From the NCBI RefSeq assembly GCF_019974155.1, contig NZ_AP025158.1:1426001-1490000 (forward strand): 64,000 nt of DNA, given 5' to 3'. The DNA comes from Thermus thermophilus (GTDB lineage: Bacteria; Deinococcota; Deinococci; Deinococcales; Thermaceae). Below the pieces are notes generated by a model, which ran no database searches, was not told the DNA's origin, and was given only the letters and a program-made list of their open reading frames with translations. The position numbers and the translations under genes are program-made. Shown one piece after another: positions 10,043-19,604 of this stretch (within the stretch, counting starts at the first letter, position 1; each line of letters begins with the position of its first letter).

Positions 10043-11191
10043 ATGGAAAAGAAAATCCTAATGCTGATTACCGGCCTGGCTCGCGGGGGTGCCGAAACCC
10101 AACTCTTGCTTCTTGCGTCCGGGTTGAAGCGCCGGGGGTGGCAGGTCCGGGTGGTCAGCATGTTGCCCCCGGAGGACTTCGCCGAGGAGTTGCGGGAAGG
10201 GGGAGTCCCCGTGGACTCCCTTGGCATGACCAGGGGCGTGCCCGACCCCAGGGCTTTGTGGCGGTTCTCCCGGGTCTTGCGCGAGTTCAGGCCCTCCGTG
10301 GTCCACGCCCACATGATCCACGCCAACCTCCTGGCCCGGCTTACACGCCTCTTCGTCCGAGTGCCTGTCCTGGTCTGCACGGCCCACAACACCATAGAAG
10401 TTGGCCGTGGGTTCCGCACGGAGTCGGCCGTGCACCTCGCTTACCGTCTCACGGACCCCCTTTGCGACCTCACCACCCAGGTGTCCCTGGAAGGCTACCG
10501 CCGCTACCTGGAGGGCAGAGCCGCTCCCCCAAAAAAGCTGAGGTATGTCCCCAATGCGGTAGACCTTGAGCGCTTCGCGCCCGACCCCGCCCTCAGGCAG
10601 GAGATGCGCAAGGCGCTCGGCCTCTCCGAGGAAGCCTTCCTCTGGCTCGCCGTGGGCAGGCTCGAGGAGGCCAAAGACTACCCTACCCTTCTACAGGCTT
10701 TCGCCCTGGTGGTGAAGACCCATCCTAAGGCGACTCTCTTCGTAGTGGGGAAGGGGATCCTGGAATCGTCGCTACGGGACCTGGTCCGGTCTTTAGGTCT
10801 AGAAGCCTCGGTTCGATTTTTGGGGTTGCGCAAGGACGTGCCCGCCCTGATGTGCGCAGCAGATGCTTATGTGCTCTCCTCTGCCTGGGAAGGGATGCCC
10901 ATGGTTCTTCTCGAGGCCCACGCTTCCGGTCTGCCCGTGGTCAGCACGGACGTGGGGGGAGTCCGGGAAGTGGTCAGGGACGGCGTTTCTGGCTACGTAG
11001 TGCCGCCCAGAGACCCGAGCGCCCTAGCCGAGGCAATGAAGAGGTTGCAAAGCTTACCCAAGGAAAAGCAGCTTAGCATGGGCGTTGAGGGTCGCAAATG
11101 GGTGGAAGAAAACTATAGTTTAGAAACGCTTTTGGGTCGGTGGGAAGCCCTTTATAAAGATCTTTACCAGAAGAAGTGCGATCTAAAATGA
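10043..11191 (+). CDS. Glycosyltransferase family 4 (GT-B)
   Basis: GT-B enzyme of about 382 residues. N-terminal LMLITGLARGGAETQLLLLA is the typical acceptor-domain start. HAHMIHANLLARL and CTAHNT follow. The donor domain has VGRLEEAKDYPTLLQAF and SSAWEGMPMVLLEAHASGLP with the conserved E-x7-E pattern. ATG 10043 is preferred; an in-frame GTG at 10031 overlaps the polymerase stop. GC content returns to the Thermus norm in this gene, so the AT-rich island ends at its left edge. Sugar specificity unknown. Confidence 0.87.
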   Translation: MEKKILMLITGLARGGAETQLLLLASGLKRRGWQVRVVSMLPPEDFAEELREGGVPVDSLGMTRGVPDPRALWRFSRVLREFRPSVVHAHMIHANLLARLTRLFVRVPVLVCTAHNTIEVGRGFRTESAVHLAYRLTDPLCDLTTQVSLEGYRRYLEGRAAPPKKLRYVPNAVDLERFAPDPALRQEMRKALGLSEEAFLWLAVGRLEEAKDYPTLLQAFALVVKTHPKATLFVVGKGILESSLRDLVRSLGLEASVRFLGLRKDVPALMCAADAYVLSSAWEGMPMVLLEAHASGLPVVSTDVGGVREVVRDGVSGYVVPPRDPSALAEAMKRLQSLPKEKQLSMGVEGRKWVEENYSLETLLGRWEALYKDLYQKKCDLK

Positions 11192-12312
11192 AAAAAATTG
11201 CAATCATTGTCCCCTATGCCCCCACGTTTCTCCACTTTCGTGGTCCCCTGGTAAAGTACCTAAGGGAGCAAGGGCATGATCTTGCCCTGTTCGCCCCGGA
11301 CTGGACACCCGAGCTACGGCGGGCCGTGGAGGGTTTTTCCCAAGGCAATGTTGAGAGCTACCCCCTGGACCGAACGGGCGTGAACCCTCTTGGAGACCTC
11401 AGAACTCTGGCTGCCTTAACCTTCTCTTTCCTCCGCTTAAGTCCCAAGGTGGTTTTGACCTTCCAGCCCAAGCCCAACGTCTACGGCATCCTGGCGGCGG
11501 CCCTGGCGCGGGTGCCTCTACGAGCGGCGGTGGTGGAGGGGCTGGGTTTTGCCTTCACCCCCGGGGAGGACACGCTAAAGAAGCGGCTGGTGAGGGCGGT
11601 CCTCAAGGTGCTCTACCGCTTAAGCTTCGCCTTCGCCCACAAGGTGTTCTTCCTCAATCCGGACGACCTCCAGGAGTTCGTCTCCCAGGGCCTGGTGCGG
11701 CCGGAAAAGGCAGTCCTTCTGGGGGGCATTGGGGTGCCCCTGGAGGAGTGGCCCCCCGCCCCGCCACACCTTAAGCCCCTCACTTTCACCCTCATCGCTC
11801 GGCTTTTGAAGGAGAAGGGCGTGCGGGAGTTCGCCGAGGCAGCCCGCCGGGTCAAGGCCAAGCACCCCAAGGCGCGCTTCCTCCTCATTGGCCCTCTGGA
11901 CACCAACCCTGGCGCGATTCCCGAGGAGGAGGTACGCTCTTGGGTGGAGGAAGGGGTGTTGGAGTGGATTCCCTGGACGGACGACGTCCGGCCTTACCTC
12001 CGGCAGACGAGCGTCTACGTGCTTCCTTCTTATAGGGAGGGCGTGCCCCGCTCTACCCAGGAGGCCCTGGCCATGGCCCGGCCCGTGATCACCACGGACG
12101 CCCCGGGGTGCCGGGAGACGGTGGTGGACGGGGTCAACGGCTTTCTGGTACCCCCTCGGGACCCAGAAGCCTTGGCAGAGGCCATGGAGCGTTTCATCCA
12201 AGACCCTTCCCTGGTGGAGCGGATGGGGCGGGAAAGCCGTAAGCTAGCCGAGGAGCGCTTTGACGCCCACAAGATCAATGCTCGCCTTCTGAGCGAGCTT
12301 GGAATAAAATGA
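11188..12312 (+). CDS. Glycosyltransferase family 4 (PglA/WcfI-like)
   Basis: GT-B glycosyltransferase of 374 residues. It opens MKKIAIIVPYAPTFLHFRGP and includes TFQPKPNVYG and VVEGLGFAFTP, a combination seen in the family 4 group that acts directly after PglC-type transferases (PglA-like). The donor domain has IARLLKEKGVREFAEAA and PSYREGVPRSTQEALAMARP. ATGA overlap with the preceding gene defines the start at 11188; an upstream GTG at 11176 is less likely. It lies directly before the initiating sugar transferase, consistent with adding the second sugar. Confidence 0.85.
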   Translation: MKKIAIIVPYAPTFLHFRGPLVKYLREQGHDLALFAPDWTPELRRAVEGFSQGNVESYPLDRTGVNPLGDLRTLAALTFSFLRLSPKVVLTFQPKPNVYGILAAALARVPLRAAVVEGLGFAFTPGEDTLKKRLVRAVLKVLYRLSFAFAHKVFFLNPDDLQEFVSQGLVRPEKAVLLGGIGVPLEEWPPAPPHLKPLTFTLIARLLKEKGVREFAEAARRVKAKHPKARFLLIGPLDTNPGAIPEEEVRSWVEEGVLEWIPWTDDVRPYLRQTSVYVLPSYREGVPRSTQEALAMARPVITTDAPGCRETVVDGVNGFLVPPRDPEALAEAMERFIQDPSLVERMGRESRKLAEERFDAHKINARLLSELGIK

Positions 12313-12986
12313 ACCCCGTGTGCCTCCTCCGTTCGCCGACGCTGAAGCGCCTTTTGGACCTGCTGGGGGCCTCTTTTGGCCTCATCGCCTTTGGTCCCCT
12401 GATGCTTTACCTCGCCTTCAGGGTCTGGCGGGAGATGGGGAGACCCGTGCTCTTCCGGCAGGTGCGGCCTGGCCTCCACGGCAAGCCCTTTGTGATGTAC
12501 AAGTTCCGCACCATGACGGATGAGCGGGACGCCGAGGGGAACCTTCTGCCGGACGAAAAGCGCCTCACCCCTTTGGGTAGGTTTCTGCGGGAGCACAGCC
12601 TGGACGAGCTTCCCGAGCTCGTCAACGTGCTCAAAGGGGAGATGAGCCTGGTGGGCCCGAGGCCTCTCCTGATGGAGTACCTGGAGCGGTACACCCCGGA
12701 GCAGGCCCGGCGCCACGAGGTGAAGCCGGGCATCACCGGCTGGGCGCAGGTGAACGGGAGGAACGCGCTCTCGTGGGAAGAGAAGTTCAAGCTTGACGTG
12801 TGGTACGTGGACAACTGGAACCTGCTTTTGGATATTAAAATCCTCCTCATGACCCTGGTGAAGGTGCTGCGGCGGGAGGGGATTAGCGCCGAGGGCCACG
12901 CTACCATGCCGGAGTTCAGGGGAACTCAGCGGGGGCTTCAGGTAGTTCAAAAGAAGGAGGTAACCGATGAAGCAAAAAGCGGTTAA
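12309..12986 (+). CDS. Initiating sugar-phosphate transferase (PglC-like bacterial sugar transferase)
   Basis: Monotopic phosphoglycosyltransferase of 225 residues, which moves a sugar 1-phosphate from a UDP-sugar to undecaprenyl phosphate and starts the repeat unit. One N-terminal hydrophobic re-entrant helix (DLLGASFGLIAFGPLMLYLA) is followed by KFRTMTDE, the catalytic Asp-Glu pair in LDELPELVNVLKGEMSLVGP and PGITGWAQVNGRN. It lacks the extra membrane helices of WbaP, so it is the short PglC type. ATGA overlap with the previous gene. With the dehydratase and aminotransferase further on, the likely substrate is a UDP-diamino- or 4-amino-trideoxy sugar. Confidence 0.9.
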   Translation: MNPVCLLRSPTLKRLLDLLGASFGLIAFGPLMLYLAFRVWREMGRPVLFRQVRPGLHGKPFVMYKFRTMTDERDAEGNLLPDEKRLTPLGRFLREHSLDELPELVNVLKGEMSLVGPRPLLMEYLERYTPEQARRHEVKPGITGWAQVNGRNALSWEEKFKLDVWYVDNWNLLLDIKILLMTLVKVLRREGISAEGHATMPEFRGTQRGLQVVQKKEVTDEAKSG

Positions 12987-13974
12987 CATTCTCTTCACAA
13001 GTGCAGGCCGTAGGGTTCAACTCCTACGTGCCTTCAAGCAGGCTTACGCAGACTTGGGGTTGAAAGGGCGTATCGTGGCTACCGACATAGATCCGTTAGC
13101 GCCAGCACTTCGAGTAGTAGACCGCTCTTATCTTGTTCCTCCAGTTTCTGATCCGGATTACGTTCCTGCACTTGTAGAAATTTGCCAAAAAGAGAAAATT
13201 CATCTCTTGTTTCCTCTAATAGATCCTGATATCCCTGTTTTGGCCCGAAACCGCCTAGCATTAGAAGCAACGGGCGCCCGCGTAATGGTCGTGCCGGAGG
13301 AATCAGCTTTAATTGCAGCAGATAAATGGGCTACATATAAGTTTTTCGTCAAAAACGGTGTTCCCACTCCCCGCTCCTGGCTTCCCCAAGACATTCGGAA
13401 AGAAGAAAGTTTGCGCTTTCCTTTGGTCGTTAAGCCCAGATTTGGAAGCGCAGGAAAAAGTGTCTTTAAAGCCCACAACACCCAAGAACTCTCCTTTTTC
13501 TTAGATTATGTCTCAGATCCGATCATTCAAGAGTACACATCCGGACCAGAAATCACCACAGATATAATATGCGATGCGGAGGGAAACGTTTTGGGTTTTG
13601 TTTCCCGGCAACGAATTGAGGTTCGCTCTGGCGAGGTCGCAAAGGGAAAAACCGTATACGATCCGCAAGTGGCAGAGTACAGTTTGCATATTGCCAAAGC
13701 GCTTGGCGCCATTGGCCCCATAAACGTCCAGTGTTTCCTACATGAAGGAAAACCTCTGTTTACAGAAATCAACGCACGGTTCGGAGGAGGTGCTCCCTTG
13801 GGCATTGCTGCAGGTGTTCTCTCACCTCATTGGTACCTAGCCCAAGCCGCAGGCCTTCCTTTAGAAATTCCGCCCTTAGGCACCTACAAGGTCAACCTCT
13901 ATATGACACGATTTGATGAGGCCTTTTTCTTAACTCGGGAGGAGTATGAGCAAACTCCGAGCCATCGTCTTTGA
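12967..13974 (+). CDS. ATP-grasp ligase-like protein
   Basis: The 335-residue protein has an N-terminal pre-ATP-grasp Rossmann region (NILFTSAGRRVQLLRAF, then VATDIDPLAPALRV) and an ATP-grasp domain. It shows PLVVKPRFGSAGKSV for nucleotide binding and NVQCFLHEGKPLFTEINARFGGGAP with the Glu/Asn metal ligands. ATP-grasp enzymes join a carboxylate to an amine through an acyl phosphate. Here it sits between the PglC-like and DegT-like genes, where a PglD-type N-acyltransferase would be expected. I infer it may acylate the 4-amino group with an amino acid or similar acid. AT-rich and without CTCGAG motifs, so probably acquired with the HAD gene it overlaps. Confidence 0.8.
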   Translation: MKQKAVNILFTSAGRRVQLLRAFKQAYADLGLKGRIVATDIDPLAPALRVVDRSYLVPPVSDPDYVPALVEICQKEKIHLLFPLIDPDIPVLARNRLALEATGARVMVVPEESALIAADKWATYKFFVKNGVPTPRSWLPQDIRKEESLRFPLVVKPRFGSAGKSVFKAHNTQELSFFLDYVSDPIIQEYTSGPEITTDIICDAEGNVLGFVSRQRIEVRSGEVAKGKTVYDPQVAEYSLHIAKALGAIGPINVQCFLHEGKPLFTEINARFGGGAPLGIAAGVLSPHWYLAQAAGLPLEIPPLGTYKVNLYMTRFDEAFFLTREEYEQTPSHRL

Positions 13975-14650
13975 CCTAGACGACACCCTCTACCCCGAGT
14001 ATAGTTACGTCAGAAGTGGCTTCTGCGCTGTGGCTCAATGGGCTGAAAAAGAACTTGGGATACCGTCCTCCGAAACCTTTACGGAACTTCTCCAGCTTTT
14101 CCTAAAAGGTGTACGCGGAAACACTTTTAACCGCTGGTTGGAGTCCCGCGGTATCTGCAGTAAGGACTTAGTCTGCCGGATGGTTCAAGTTTACAGAAAC
14201 CACCCTCCGCAAATTCGGCCCTACCCAGAGGTTGAAATCATCTTGACTAACCTCCGAAGGACTTACAAACTTGGGATTGTTACCGATGGACATATGGCGG
14301 TTCAGCAAAAAAAGCTAGAGAGCCTTTCCATCAGTCATCTATTTGATGCCATTGTTTTCTCCGACGAGTTGGGGAGAGAAAACTGGAAACCCAGTCACCA
14401 TCCCTTCAAAGTGGTCCTTGAGCGGCTGGGTGTCTCCGGATTCGAAGCAGTCTATGTAGGCGATAATCCACAAAAGGATTTCCTCGGTGCCAAGCAGGTA
14501 GGTATGCGAACTATCCGTGTGCGCCGCGAAGAGGGCCTATACAGTTCCCTTGAACCTCCTTCCGCTGAGCATGCTCCTAACGTGGAAATAAAGACACTCC
14601 GAGAGATAGAAACTGCTCTTGAGCAACTTCTCGATGAAAAGTATCATTAG
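13946..14650 (+). CDS. HAD-superfamily hydrolase
   Basis: HAD phosphatase of 234 residues. Motif I is VFDLDDTLYPEYSY (nucleophile and acid Asp pair near residue 10), motif II the LGIVTDGH segment, motif III Lys in ENWKPSHHPF, and motif IV VYVGDNPQKDF. The helical cap between motifs I and II places it in subclass IA. It overlaps the ATP-grasp gene by 29 bases and shares its AT-rich composition, so the two moved together. The substrate is probably a phosphorylated precursor in the sugar or acyl-donor pathway; this is inference. Confidence 0.82.
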   Translation: MSKLRAIVFDLDDTLYPEYSYVRSGFCAVAQWAEKELGIPSSETFTELLQLFLKGVRGNTFNRWLESRGICSKDLVCRMVQVYRNHPPQIRPYPEVEIILTNLRRTYKLGIVTDGHMAVQQKKLESLSISHLFDAIVFSDELGRENWKPSHHPFKVVLERLGVSGFEAVYVGDNPQKDFLGAKQVGMRTIRVRREEGLYSSLEPPSAEHAPNVEIKTLREIETALEQLLDEKYH

Positions 14651-14662
14651 GAGTGAAGGCAG

Positions 14663-15790
14663 ATGAAGCGCATCTACCTTTCCTCTCCACACCTCTCCGG
14701 CCTCGAGGTCCAGTTCCTCCAAGAAGCCTTGGAGTCAGGCTGGATCGCCCCTCTTGGCCCCCAGGTGGAAGCCTTTGAGCAGGAGTTTGCCGAGGTGGTG
14801 GGTGCCCCCTATGCTCTGGCTCTGAGCTCGGGCACGGCCGCCATCCATCTGGCCCTGATCCTGGCCGGGGTGGGCCCCGGGGACGAGGTGGCGGTTTCCA
14901 CCCTTACCTTTGCCGCCAGCGCCTTCCCCGTGCTCTACTTGGGCGCCAAGCCTGTGTTCGTGGATAGCGAACGCACCTCCTGGAACATGGATCCAGGCCT
15001 CCTCGCCGAGTTCCTGGAGGCCCGGGCCAAGAAGGGGAAGCTTCCCAAGGCAGTGGTGCTGGTGCACCTTTACGGCCAAAGCGCGGACATAGACGCCATT
15101 CAAGGCCTTTGCCAAGAGTATGGGCTGACCCTTATTGAGGATGCGGCGGAAGCTTTGGGGAGCACCTACAAGGGCAAAAGCCCAGGCACCTTCGGCTTCG
15201 CAGGTATATTTTCTTTTAACGGCAACAAGATCATCACCACCTCAGGTGGGGGCATGTTGGTTTCCAATGACGAGAAGCTCATTGCCCACGCCCGGAAGCT
15301 CGCCACCCAGGCCCGGGAGCCGGTGCCCTGGTACGAGCACCGGGAGGTGGGGTACAACTACCGCATGAGCAACCTCCTGGCGGCGGTGGGGCGGGCGCAA
15401 CTAAGGACCCTGGAGGAGCGAGTGCAAGCCCGGCGGCGCATCTACGAACGCTACGTGGCCGGGCTTTCTGACCTTCCAGGCCTTTCCTTCCAGCCCGAGG
15501 CCCCTTGGGGAAGGCACACCCGCTGGCTCACGGTGATGCTTGTGGACCGGGAGGCCTTTGGCCGGGGCCCGGAAGAGATCCGGCAGGCCCTCGAGGGGCT
15601 AGGCATTGAAACCCGGCCCGTATGGAAGCCCCTTCACCTCCAGCCCGTTTTCCACGGGGCGGAAACCGTAGGGGGCGGCGTTGCGGAAGACCTCTTTGCC
15701 CGGGGTCTTTGCCTCCCTTCCGGCTCCTCCCTCACCCCTGAGGAGCAGGACCGGGTCATAGAGGCCATTCGGTCCCTGGCGGAGACTTAG
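14663..15790 (+). CDS. DegT/DnrJ/EryC1-family sugar aminotransferase (PglE-like)
   Basis: PLP-dependent aminotransferase of 375 residues that converts a UDP-4-keto-6-deoxy sugar to the 4-amino sugar. Motifs are SSGTAAIHLALILAGVGPGDE, IEDAAEALGSTYKG (Asp contacts the pyridine nitrogen) and FSFNGNKIITTSGGGML with the PLP lysine at Lys189. It has the family's usual length. The GC content and CCTCGAGG motif return exactly here after the AT-rich ATP-grasp/HAD pair, marking the right edge of that island. It works after the 4,6-dehydratase encoded just downstream. Confidence 0.9.
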   Translation: MKRIYLSSPHLSGLEVQFLQEALESGWIAPLGPQVEAFEQEFAEVVGAPYALALSSGTAAIHLALILAGVGPGDEVAVSTLTFAASAFPVLYLGAKPVFVDSERTSWNMDPGLLAEFLEARAKKGKLPKAVVLVHLYGQSADIDAIQGLCQEYGLTLIEDAAEALGSTYKGKSPGTFGFAGIFSFNGNKIITTSGGGMLVSNDEKLIAHARKLATQAREPVPWYEHREVGYNYRMSNLLAAVGRAQLRTLEERVQARRRIYERYVAGLSDLPGLSFQPEAPWGRHTRWLTVMLVDREAFGRGPEEIRQALEGLGIETRPVWKPLHLQPVFHGAETVGGGVAEDLFARGLCLPSGSSLTPEEQDRVIEAIRSLAET

Positions 15791-15834
15791 GCCACGTTCG
15801 GATTTCCCCTTCCCCCCCTCTTGAAGGGGGTAGC

Positions 15835-17701
15835 ATGATTCCCGGTATGCGCGGGGCTATTAAGTTTTTGGTAGACCTTCTTCTCTGGACCCTGGCCGCG
15901 CCCTTGGCGTTCCTCCTGCGCCTCGAGGGCCTCCCTCCTGAGTATCAAGCTTCCCTTTGGGTCTACACCCTCCTCGGCCTTCCGGTGAAGGCCCTCCTCA
16001 TCGCCCTCTTCGGCCTCCACCGCCAGGCCTGGAGCCGGGTGGGGGTTCGGGACCTGGTACGGCTCGCCTTGGCCGTGGGTCTGGGGGGCGCCATCCTCTT
16101 TGTCTTCGGTCTTCTCTTAGACGGCTTCCTCCCCGTGCCGCGAAGCGTGCCCCTGATCTCCAGCGCCCTGGCCTTCCTGGCCATGGGGGGGGGTGCGCCT
16201 TGGGGTGCGCCTCTACTGGGAAGAGAAAAAGGGCAGGGGCAAGGGAGGAACCAAAAAGCGGGTCCTCGTCGTGGGGGCTGGGGAGGCGGGCACCATGGTG
16301 GTCCGGGAGATGCTCCGCCACCCGGAGGCGGGCCTTTACCCTGTGGGCTTTCTGGACGACGACCCCAACAAGCGGGGCCAGACCATCGCTGGGGTCCGGG
16401 TAGTTGGCGCTTTGGACGACCTTCCCCGGGCGGTTCGGGCCCTGGAAGTGGACGAGGTCCTGGTGGCCATTCCCTCGGCCCCCGGTTCCGTGGTGCGCAA
16501 GGTGGTGGAGTTGGCCCGCGCGGTGGGGGTGTCCTACCGGATCTTGCCAGGAATTCACGAGATCCTCTCGGGCCGGGTGGGGCTTTCGCAGATCCGGGAA
16601 GTGCGGGTGGAAGACCTTCTCCGCAGGGAGCCTGTGCGGCTCAACCTGGAAGAGATTGCGGGCTACCTGGAAGGCCGGGTGGTTCTCGTCACCGGGGCCG
16701 GGGGCTCCATTGGAAGCGAGCTCGTACGCCAGGTGGCCCGCTTCCACCCCGAGCAAGTGGTCCTCCTGGGGCGGGGAGAGAACAGCCTTTTTTCCCTGGA
16801 GAAGGAGCTTGAGGCCCAGTGGCCTGAGCTGAGGTACAAGGTGGTGGTGGCCGACGTGCGGGACCAAGACCGGCTTCGCCGCGTTTTCCAGGCCTACAGG
16901 CCCCAGGTGGTCTTCCACGCCGCCGCCCACAAGCACGTGCCCCTAATGGAGGTCCAGCCCGATGAGGCCATCCTCAACAACGTGGGCGGAACGCACAACG
17001 TGGTGAAACTCTGCTTGGAGTTCGGCGTGGAGCGCCTGGTAAACATCTCCACCGACAAGGCGGTGAACCCCACTTCGGTGATGGGGGCGAGCAAGCGGGT
17101 GGCGGAGCAGGTGGTGGCTTGGGGGGCCTCGAGGGCTGCCCCGGGGCAGGTCTTCGTCTCCGTGCGCTTCGGCAACGTGCTGGGCAGCCGCGGAAGCGTG
17201 GTCCCCCTTTTCCTAGAGCAGATCAAGAGGGGTGGGCCGGTAACCGTGACCCATCCCGAGATGCGCCGCTACTTCATGACCATACCCGAGGCCGCCCAGC
17301 TTGTGCTTCAGGCCGGGGGCATGGGAGAAAACGGAAGGGTATACGTCCTGGACATGGGGGAGCCCGTGAGAATCCTTGACTTGGCCAAGGACCTCATCCG
17401 GCTCGCGGGTTTTGAGCCCTACCGGGACATAGACATCGTCTTTACCGGGGTTAGGCCAGGGGAGAAGCTCTTTGAAGAACTCCTCACCGCAGAGGAGGGA
17501 ACCGAAGCGAGCTACCACGAGAAGATATGGGTGGCTAAACCCAGCGCCCTCCCGCGGGAGTTCCCCAGGCTCCTAGAAGAGCTTGACCTGGCCGCCCGGC
17601 GCGGGGACGAGCGCCGAATCCGAGAACTTCTCAGGCAACTGATTCCCACTTACAAGCCGAACAGCATCCCTGCGGAAAAACTCCCTGAAGATCCCGTATA
17701 G
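15835..17701 (+). CDS. CapD/PglF-type UDP-sugar 4,6-dehydratase, split by a frameshift at a G9 run
   Basis: The N-terminal frame from ATG 15835 encodes four membrane helices (for example FLVDLLLWTLAAPLAFLLR). The second frame, from GTG 16193, encodes a Rossmann region (VLVVGAGEAGTMVV) and the SDR catalytic domain (TGAGGSIGSELV, STDKAVNPTSVMGASKR, with the Met-x3-Lys of this subgroup). Together they match a full PglF/WbpM-like enzyme of about 621 residues. The two frames meet at nine G bases at 16185-16193; eight G would fuse them as FLAMGGVRLGVRLYWEE. This could be phase variation, transcriptional slippage, a fixed mutation or a sequencing error. The ribosome-binding area (CCCCCT to AGGGGG, 15813-15830) can form a hairpin. 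Confidence 0.8.
16185..16193 (+). repeat. G9 homopolymer at the frame junction of the dehydratase gene
   Basis: ATG at 16183 is followed by nine consecutive G. The upstream frame reads on into a spurious extension. Dropping one G, or adding two, joins the membrane and catalytic halves. Homopolymeric G runs of this length are typical slippage sites for replication or transcription. Confidence 0.85.
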
Positions 17702-17711
17702 TGAGGCCGTT

Positions 17712-19604
17712 ATGGTGGAAACCCCAAGCGAAGAGCTTACCCTAAGGGATATTCTAGAAATCCTTAAGCGCCAGAAGGTTTGGATTCTCACCCTTCCCCT
17801 CCTCTTCGGCGCGGTGGCCCTCATCTACGGCTTCTTCATCGCCGAGCCCACCTACGCCTCCACCGCCACCCTAAGCGTGGCCCCGGTGCAGGTGCAGGCC
17901 CAGCTGGAGCAGAGGATCCAGGTGCAGCAGGCCACCCCCATCACCTTTGAGGGCCTGAAGGCCCTGGCCCTCTCCGAGGAGGTGGTGGGGGGGGTGTGGG
18001 AGGCCCTGAGGAAGGAGGGGAGGCTTCCCACCCGCTGGCAGGACCAGGGGAACCTCAGGGGCGTGGAGCGGATGCTCCGGGACCTTCAGGTGAAGGACAT
18101 CTCCCCTAGGGTCCAGGCGGCAAACCCCAACCAGGTGCCCCCCATCGTGGCGACCTTCACCGTCAAGGCTCCCGACCCCCAAGTGGCGGCCAAGGCGGCG
18201 AACCTCTGGGTGGAGGCGGTGAAGCGCAAGGTGAACGAGATCCCCCTGCAGCGCCTTAAGGCGAGCCTCCTGGCCCTCGAGGAGCAGGTGGCCCCCGCGG
18301 AGAAGGCCTACCGTGAGGCCCAGGCGAGGTGGGAGGCCTTCCAGAAGGCCACCACCCTCGCCCAGGACAAGGCGGAGCTGGAGGCCAAGACCGGGGAGCG
18401 GGTGAGCCTGGACCAGGAGCTTTCCGGCCTGGAGCGGGACCTTTCGGCGGTGCGGGGGCGGATAGAGGCCCTAAGCCGGGAGGCGGACCGCCAGGCCCGG
18501 CTCGTGCCCCTGAACACGAGCCCCGAGCAGCTCGCCATCATCGGCAAGCGCCTCCAGGAGGCCCAGACCGCCCTGAAGGGGGAGACGGAGAAGGCCCGGC
18601 AGGCCTACCTGGCGGCGGCCAAGGCCCTCGAGGCCTTCAAGGAAAGGGAACGGATCGCCGAGTGGCAAAATGAGTTAAATAGGCTTTCCGGACAGTTAGC
18701 GGAGATCGGGGTGCGTCTGGCCCAGATCGCCACCGAGCAAGCCTCCAGAGAAGCTTCCCTGAGGGAGGTGGAGGCCGCTTTGGCGAAAGAGCCAAAGGTC
18801 TTGGACGTGGTTCGCGAAGTCGTGGCCGACCCCGTCTTGGCCGCGGCCGTGGCCAAAGGAGACTTAAGCGCGCTGATAGGATTGAGGCTCAGCGTGCAGG
18901 AGGTCAATCCCGTTTACGCTCCCCTCCTTACCCAGGCGGTGAACCTTCGCAGTCAGATCAAGGCCCTGGAAGCCGAAGAGCAAGCCCTGCTTAAGGAGCA
19001 AGAAGCGATCTTCCAACGCATCTCTTCCCTCAAGAAGCTCCTGTCGGCCCAGGAGCGGGAGAAGGAGGCCATCACCCTGGAGTACAACACCAAGAAGGCC
19101 GCCTACGAGGCCCTCCGGTCCCGCTACGACCAGATCGCCACCCTCACCGCCCAGGACCTCGCCTTTGACAACCCCAACCCCGAGTACCAGCGCCTGCGCT
19201 CGGCCCTCATAGACGCCCAGGCGGAGGAGGCGAGGCTTCTTGCCAGGAAGGCGGCCCTTCAGGCCCGCATCGCCCAGGTGGACGCCCGCATCGGCATCCT
19301 CAAGGACCGGGTGGCCCGGGCCCAGGTGGAGCAGGACACCCTAAGCCAGGCCCTGGAGCTCGCCAAGAACGCCTACCTGGCCCTGGCCCAGAAGCGCACC
19401 GACTTAAATATCCAGATCGCCAGCAACCAGGAGGCCTGGGCCTCCATCCTGGCCCCCGCCTACCCCATCTACGAGAAGGTGGCGCCCAGGCGGGGTCTCC
19501 TCTTCGCCCTGGCTGTGGCCTTGGGCTTGATGCTTGGGGTGATGGCCGCCTTCATCGCCGAGGCCCTAAGGCCCCAGGAGGCCCCTTCCAGGGGAAGCGC
19601 ATGA
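17712..19604 (+). CDS. Wzz-like polysaccharide chain-length/co-polymerase protein
   Basis: The 630-residue protein has one membrane helix near each end (about residues 23-45, VWILTLPLLFGAVALIYGFF, and residues 595-618, LLFALAVALGLMLGVMAAF) and a long periplasmic coiled coil between them. This is the Wzz/polysaccharide co-polymerase architecture. PTYASTATLSV follows the first helix, as in the Wzz domain. There is no C-terminal tyrosine-kinase domain, so it is not a BY-kinase. Its periplasmic region is longer than classical Wzz. It ends the polysaccharide cluster and overlaps the following HEPN gene by ATGA. Confidence 0.8.
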   Translation: MVETPSEELTLRDILEILKRQKVWILTLPLLFGAVALIYGFFIAEPTYASTATLSVAPVQVQAQLEQRIQVQQATPITFEGLKALALSEEVVGGVWEALRKEGRLPTRWQDQGNLRGVERMLRDLQVKDISPRVQAANPNQVPPIVATFTVKAPDPQVAAKAANLWVEAVKRKVNEIPLQRLKASLLALEEQVAPAEKAYREAQARWEAFQKATTLAQDKAELEAKTGERVSLDQELSGLERDLSAVRGRIEALSREADRQARLVPLNTSPEQLAIIGKRLQEAQTALKGETEKARQAYLAAAKALEAFKERERIAEWQNELNRLSGQLAEIGVRLAQIATEQASREASLREVEAALAKEPKVLDVVREVVADPVLAAAVAKGDLSALIGLRLSVQEVNPVYAPLLTQAVNLRSQIKALEAEEQALLKEQEAIFQRISSLKKLLSAQEREKEAITLEYNTKKAAYEALRSRYDQIATLTAQDLAFDNPNPEYQRLRSALIDAQAEEARLLARKAALQARIAQVDARIGILKDRVARAQVEQDTLSQALELAKNAYLALAQKRTDLNIQIASNQEAWASILAPAYPIYEKVAPRRGLLFALAVALGLMLGVMAAFIAEALRPQEAPSRGSA

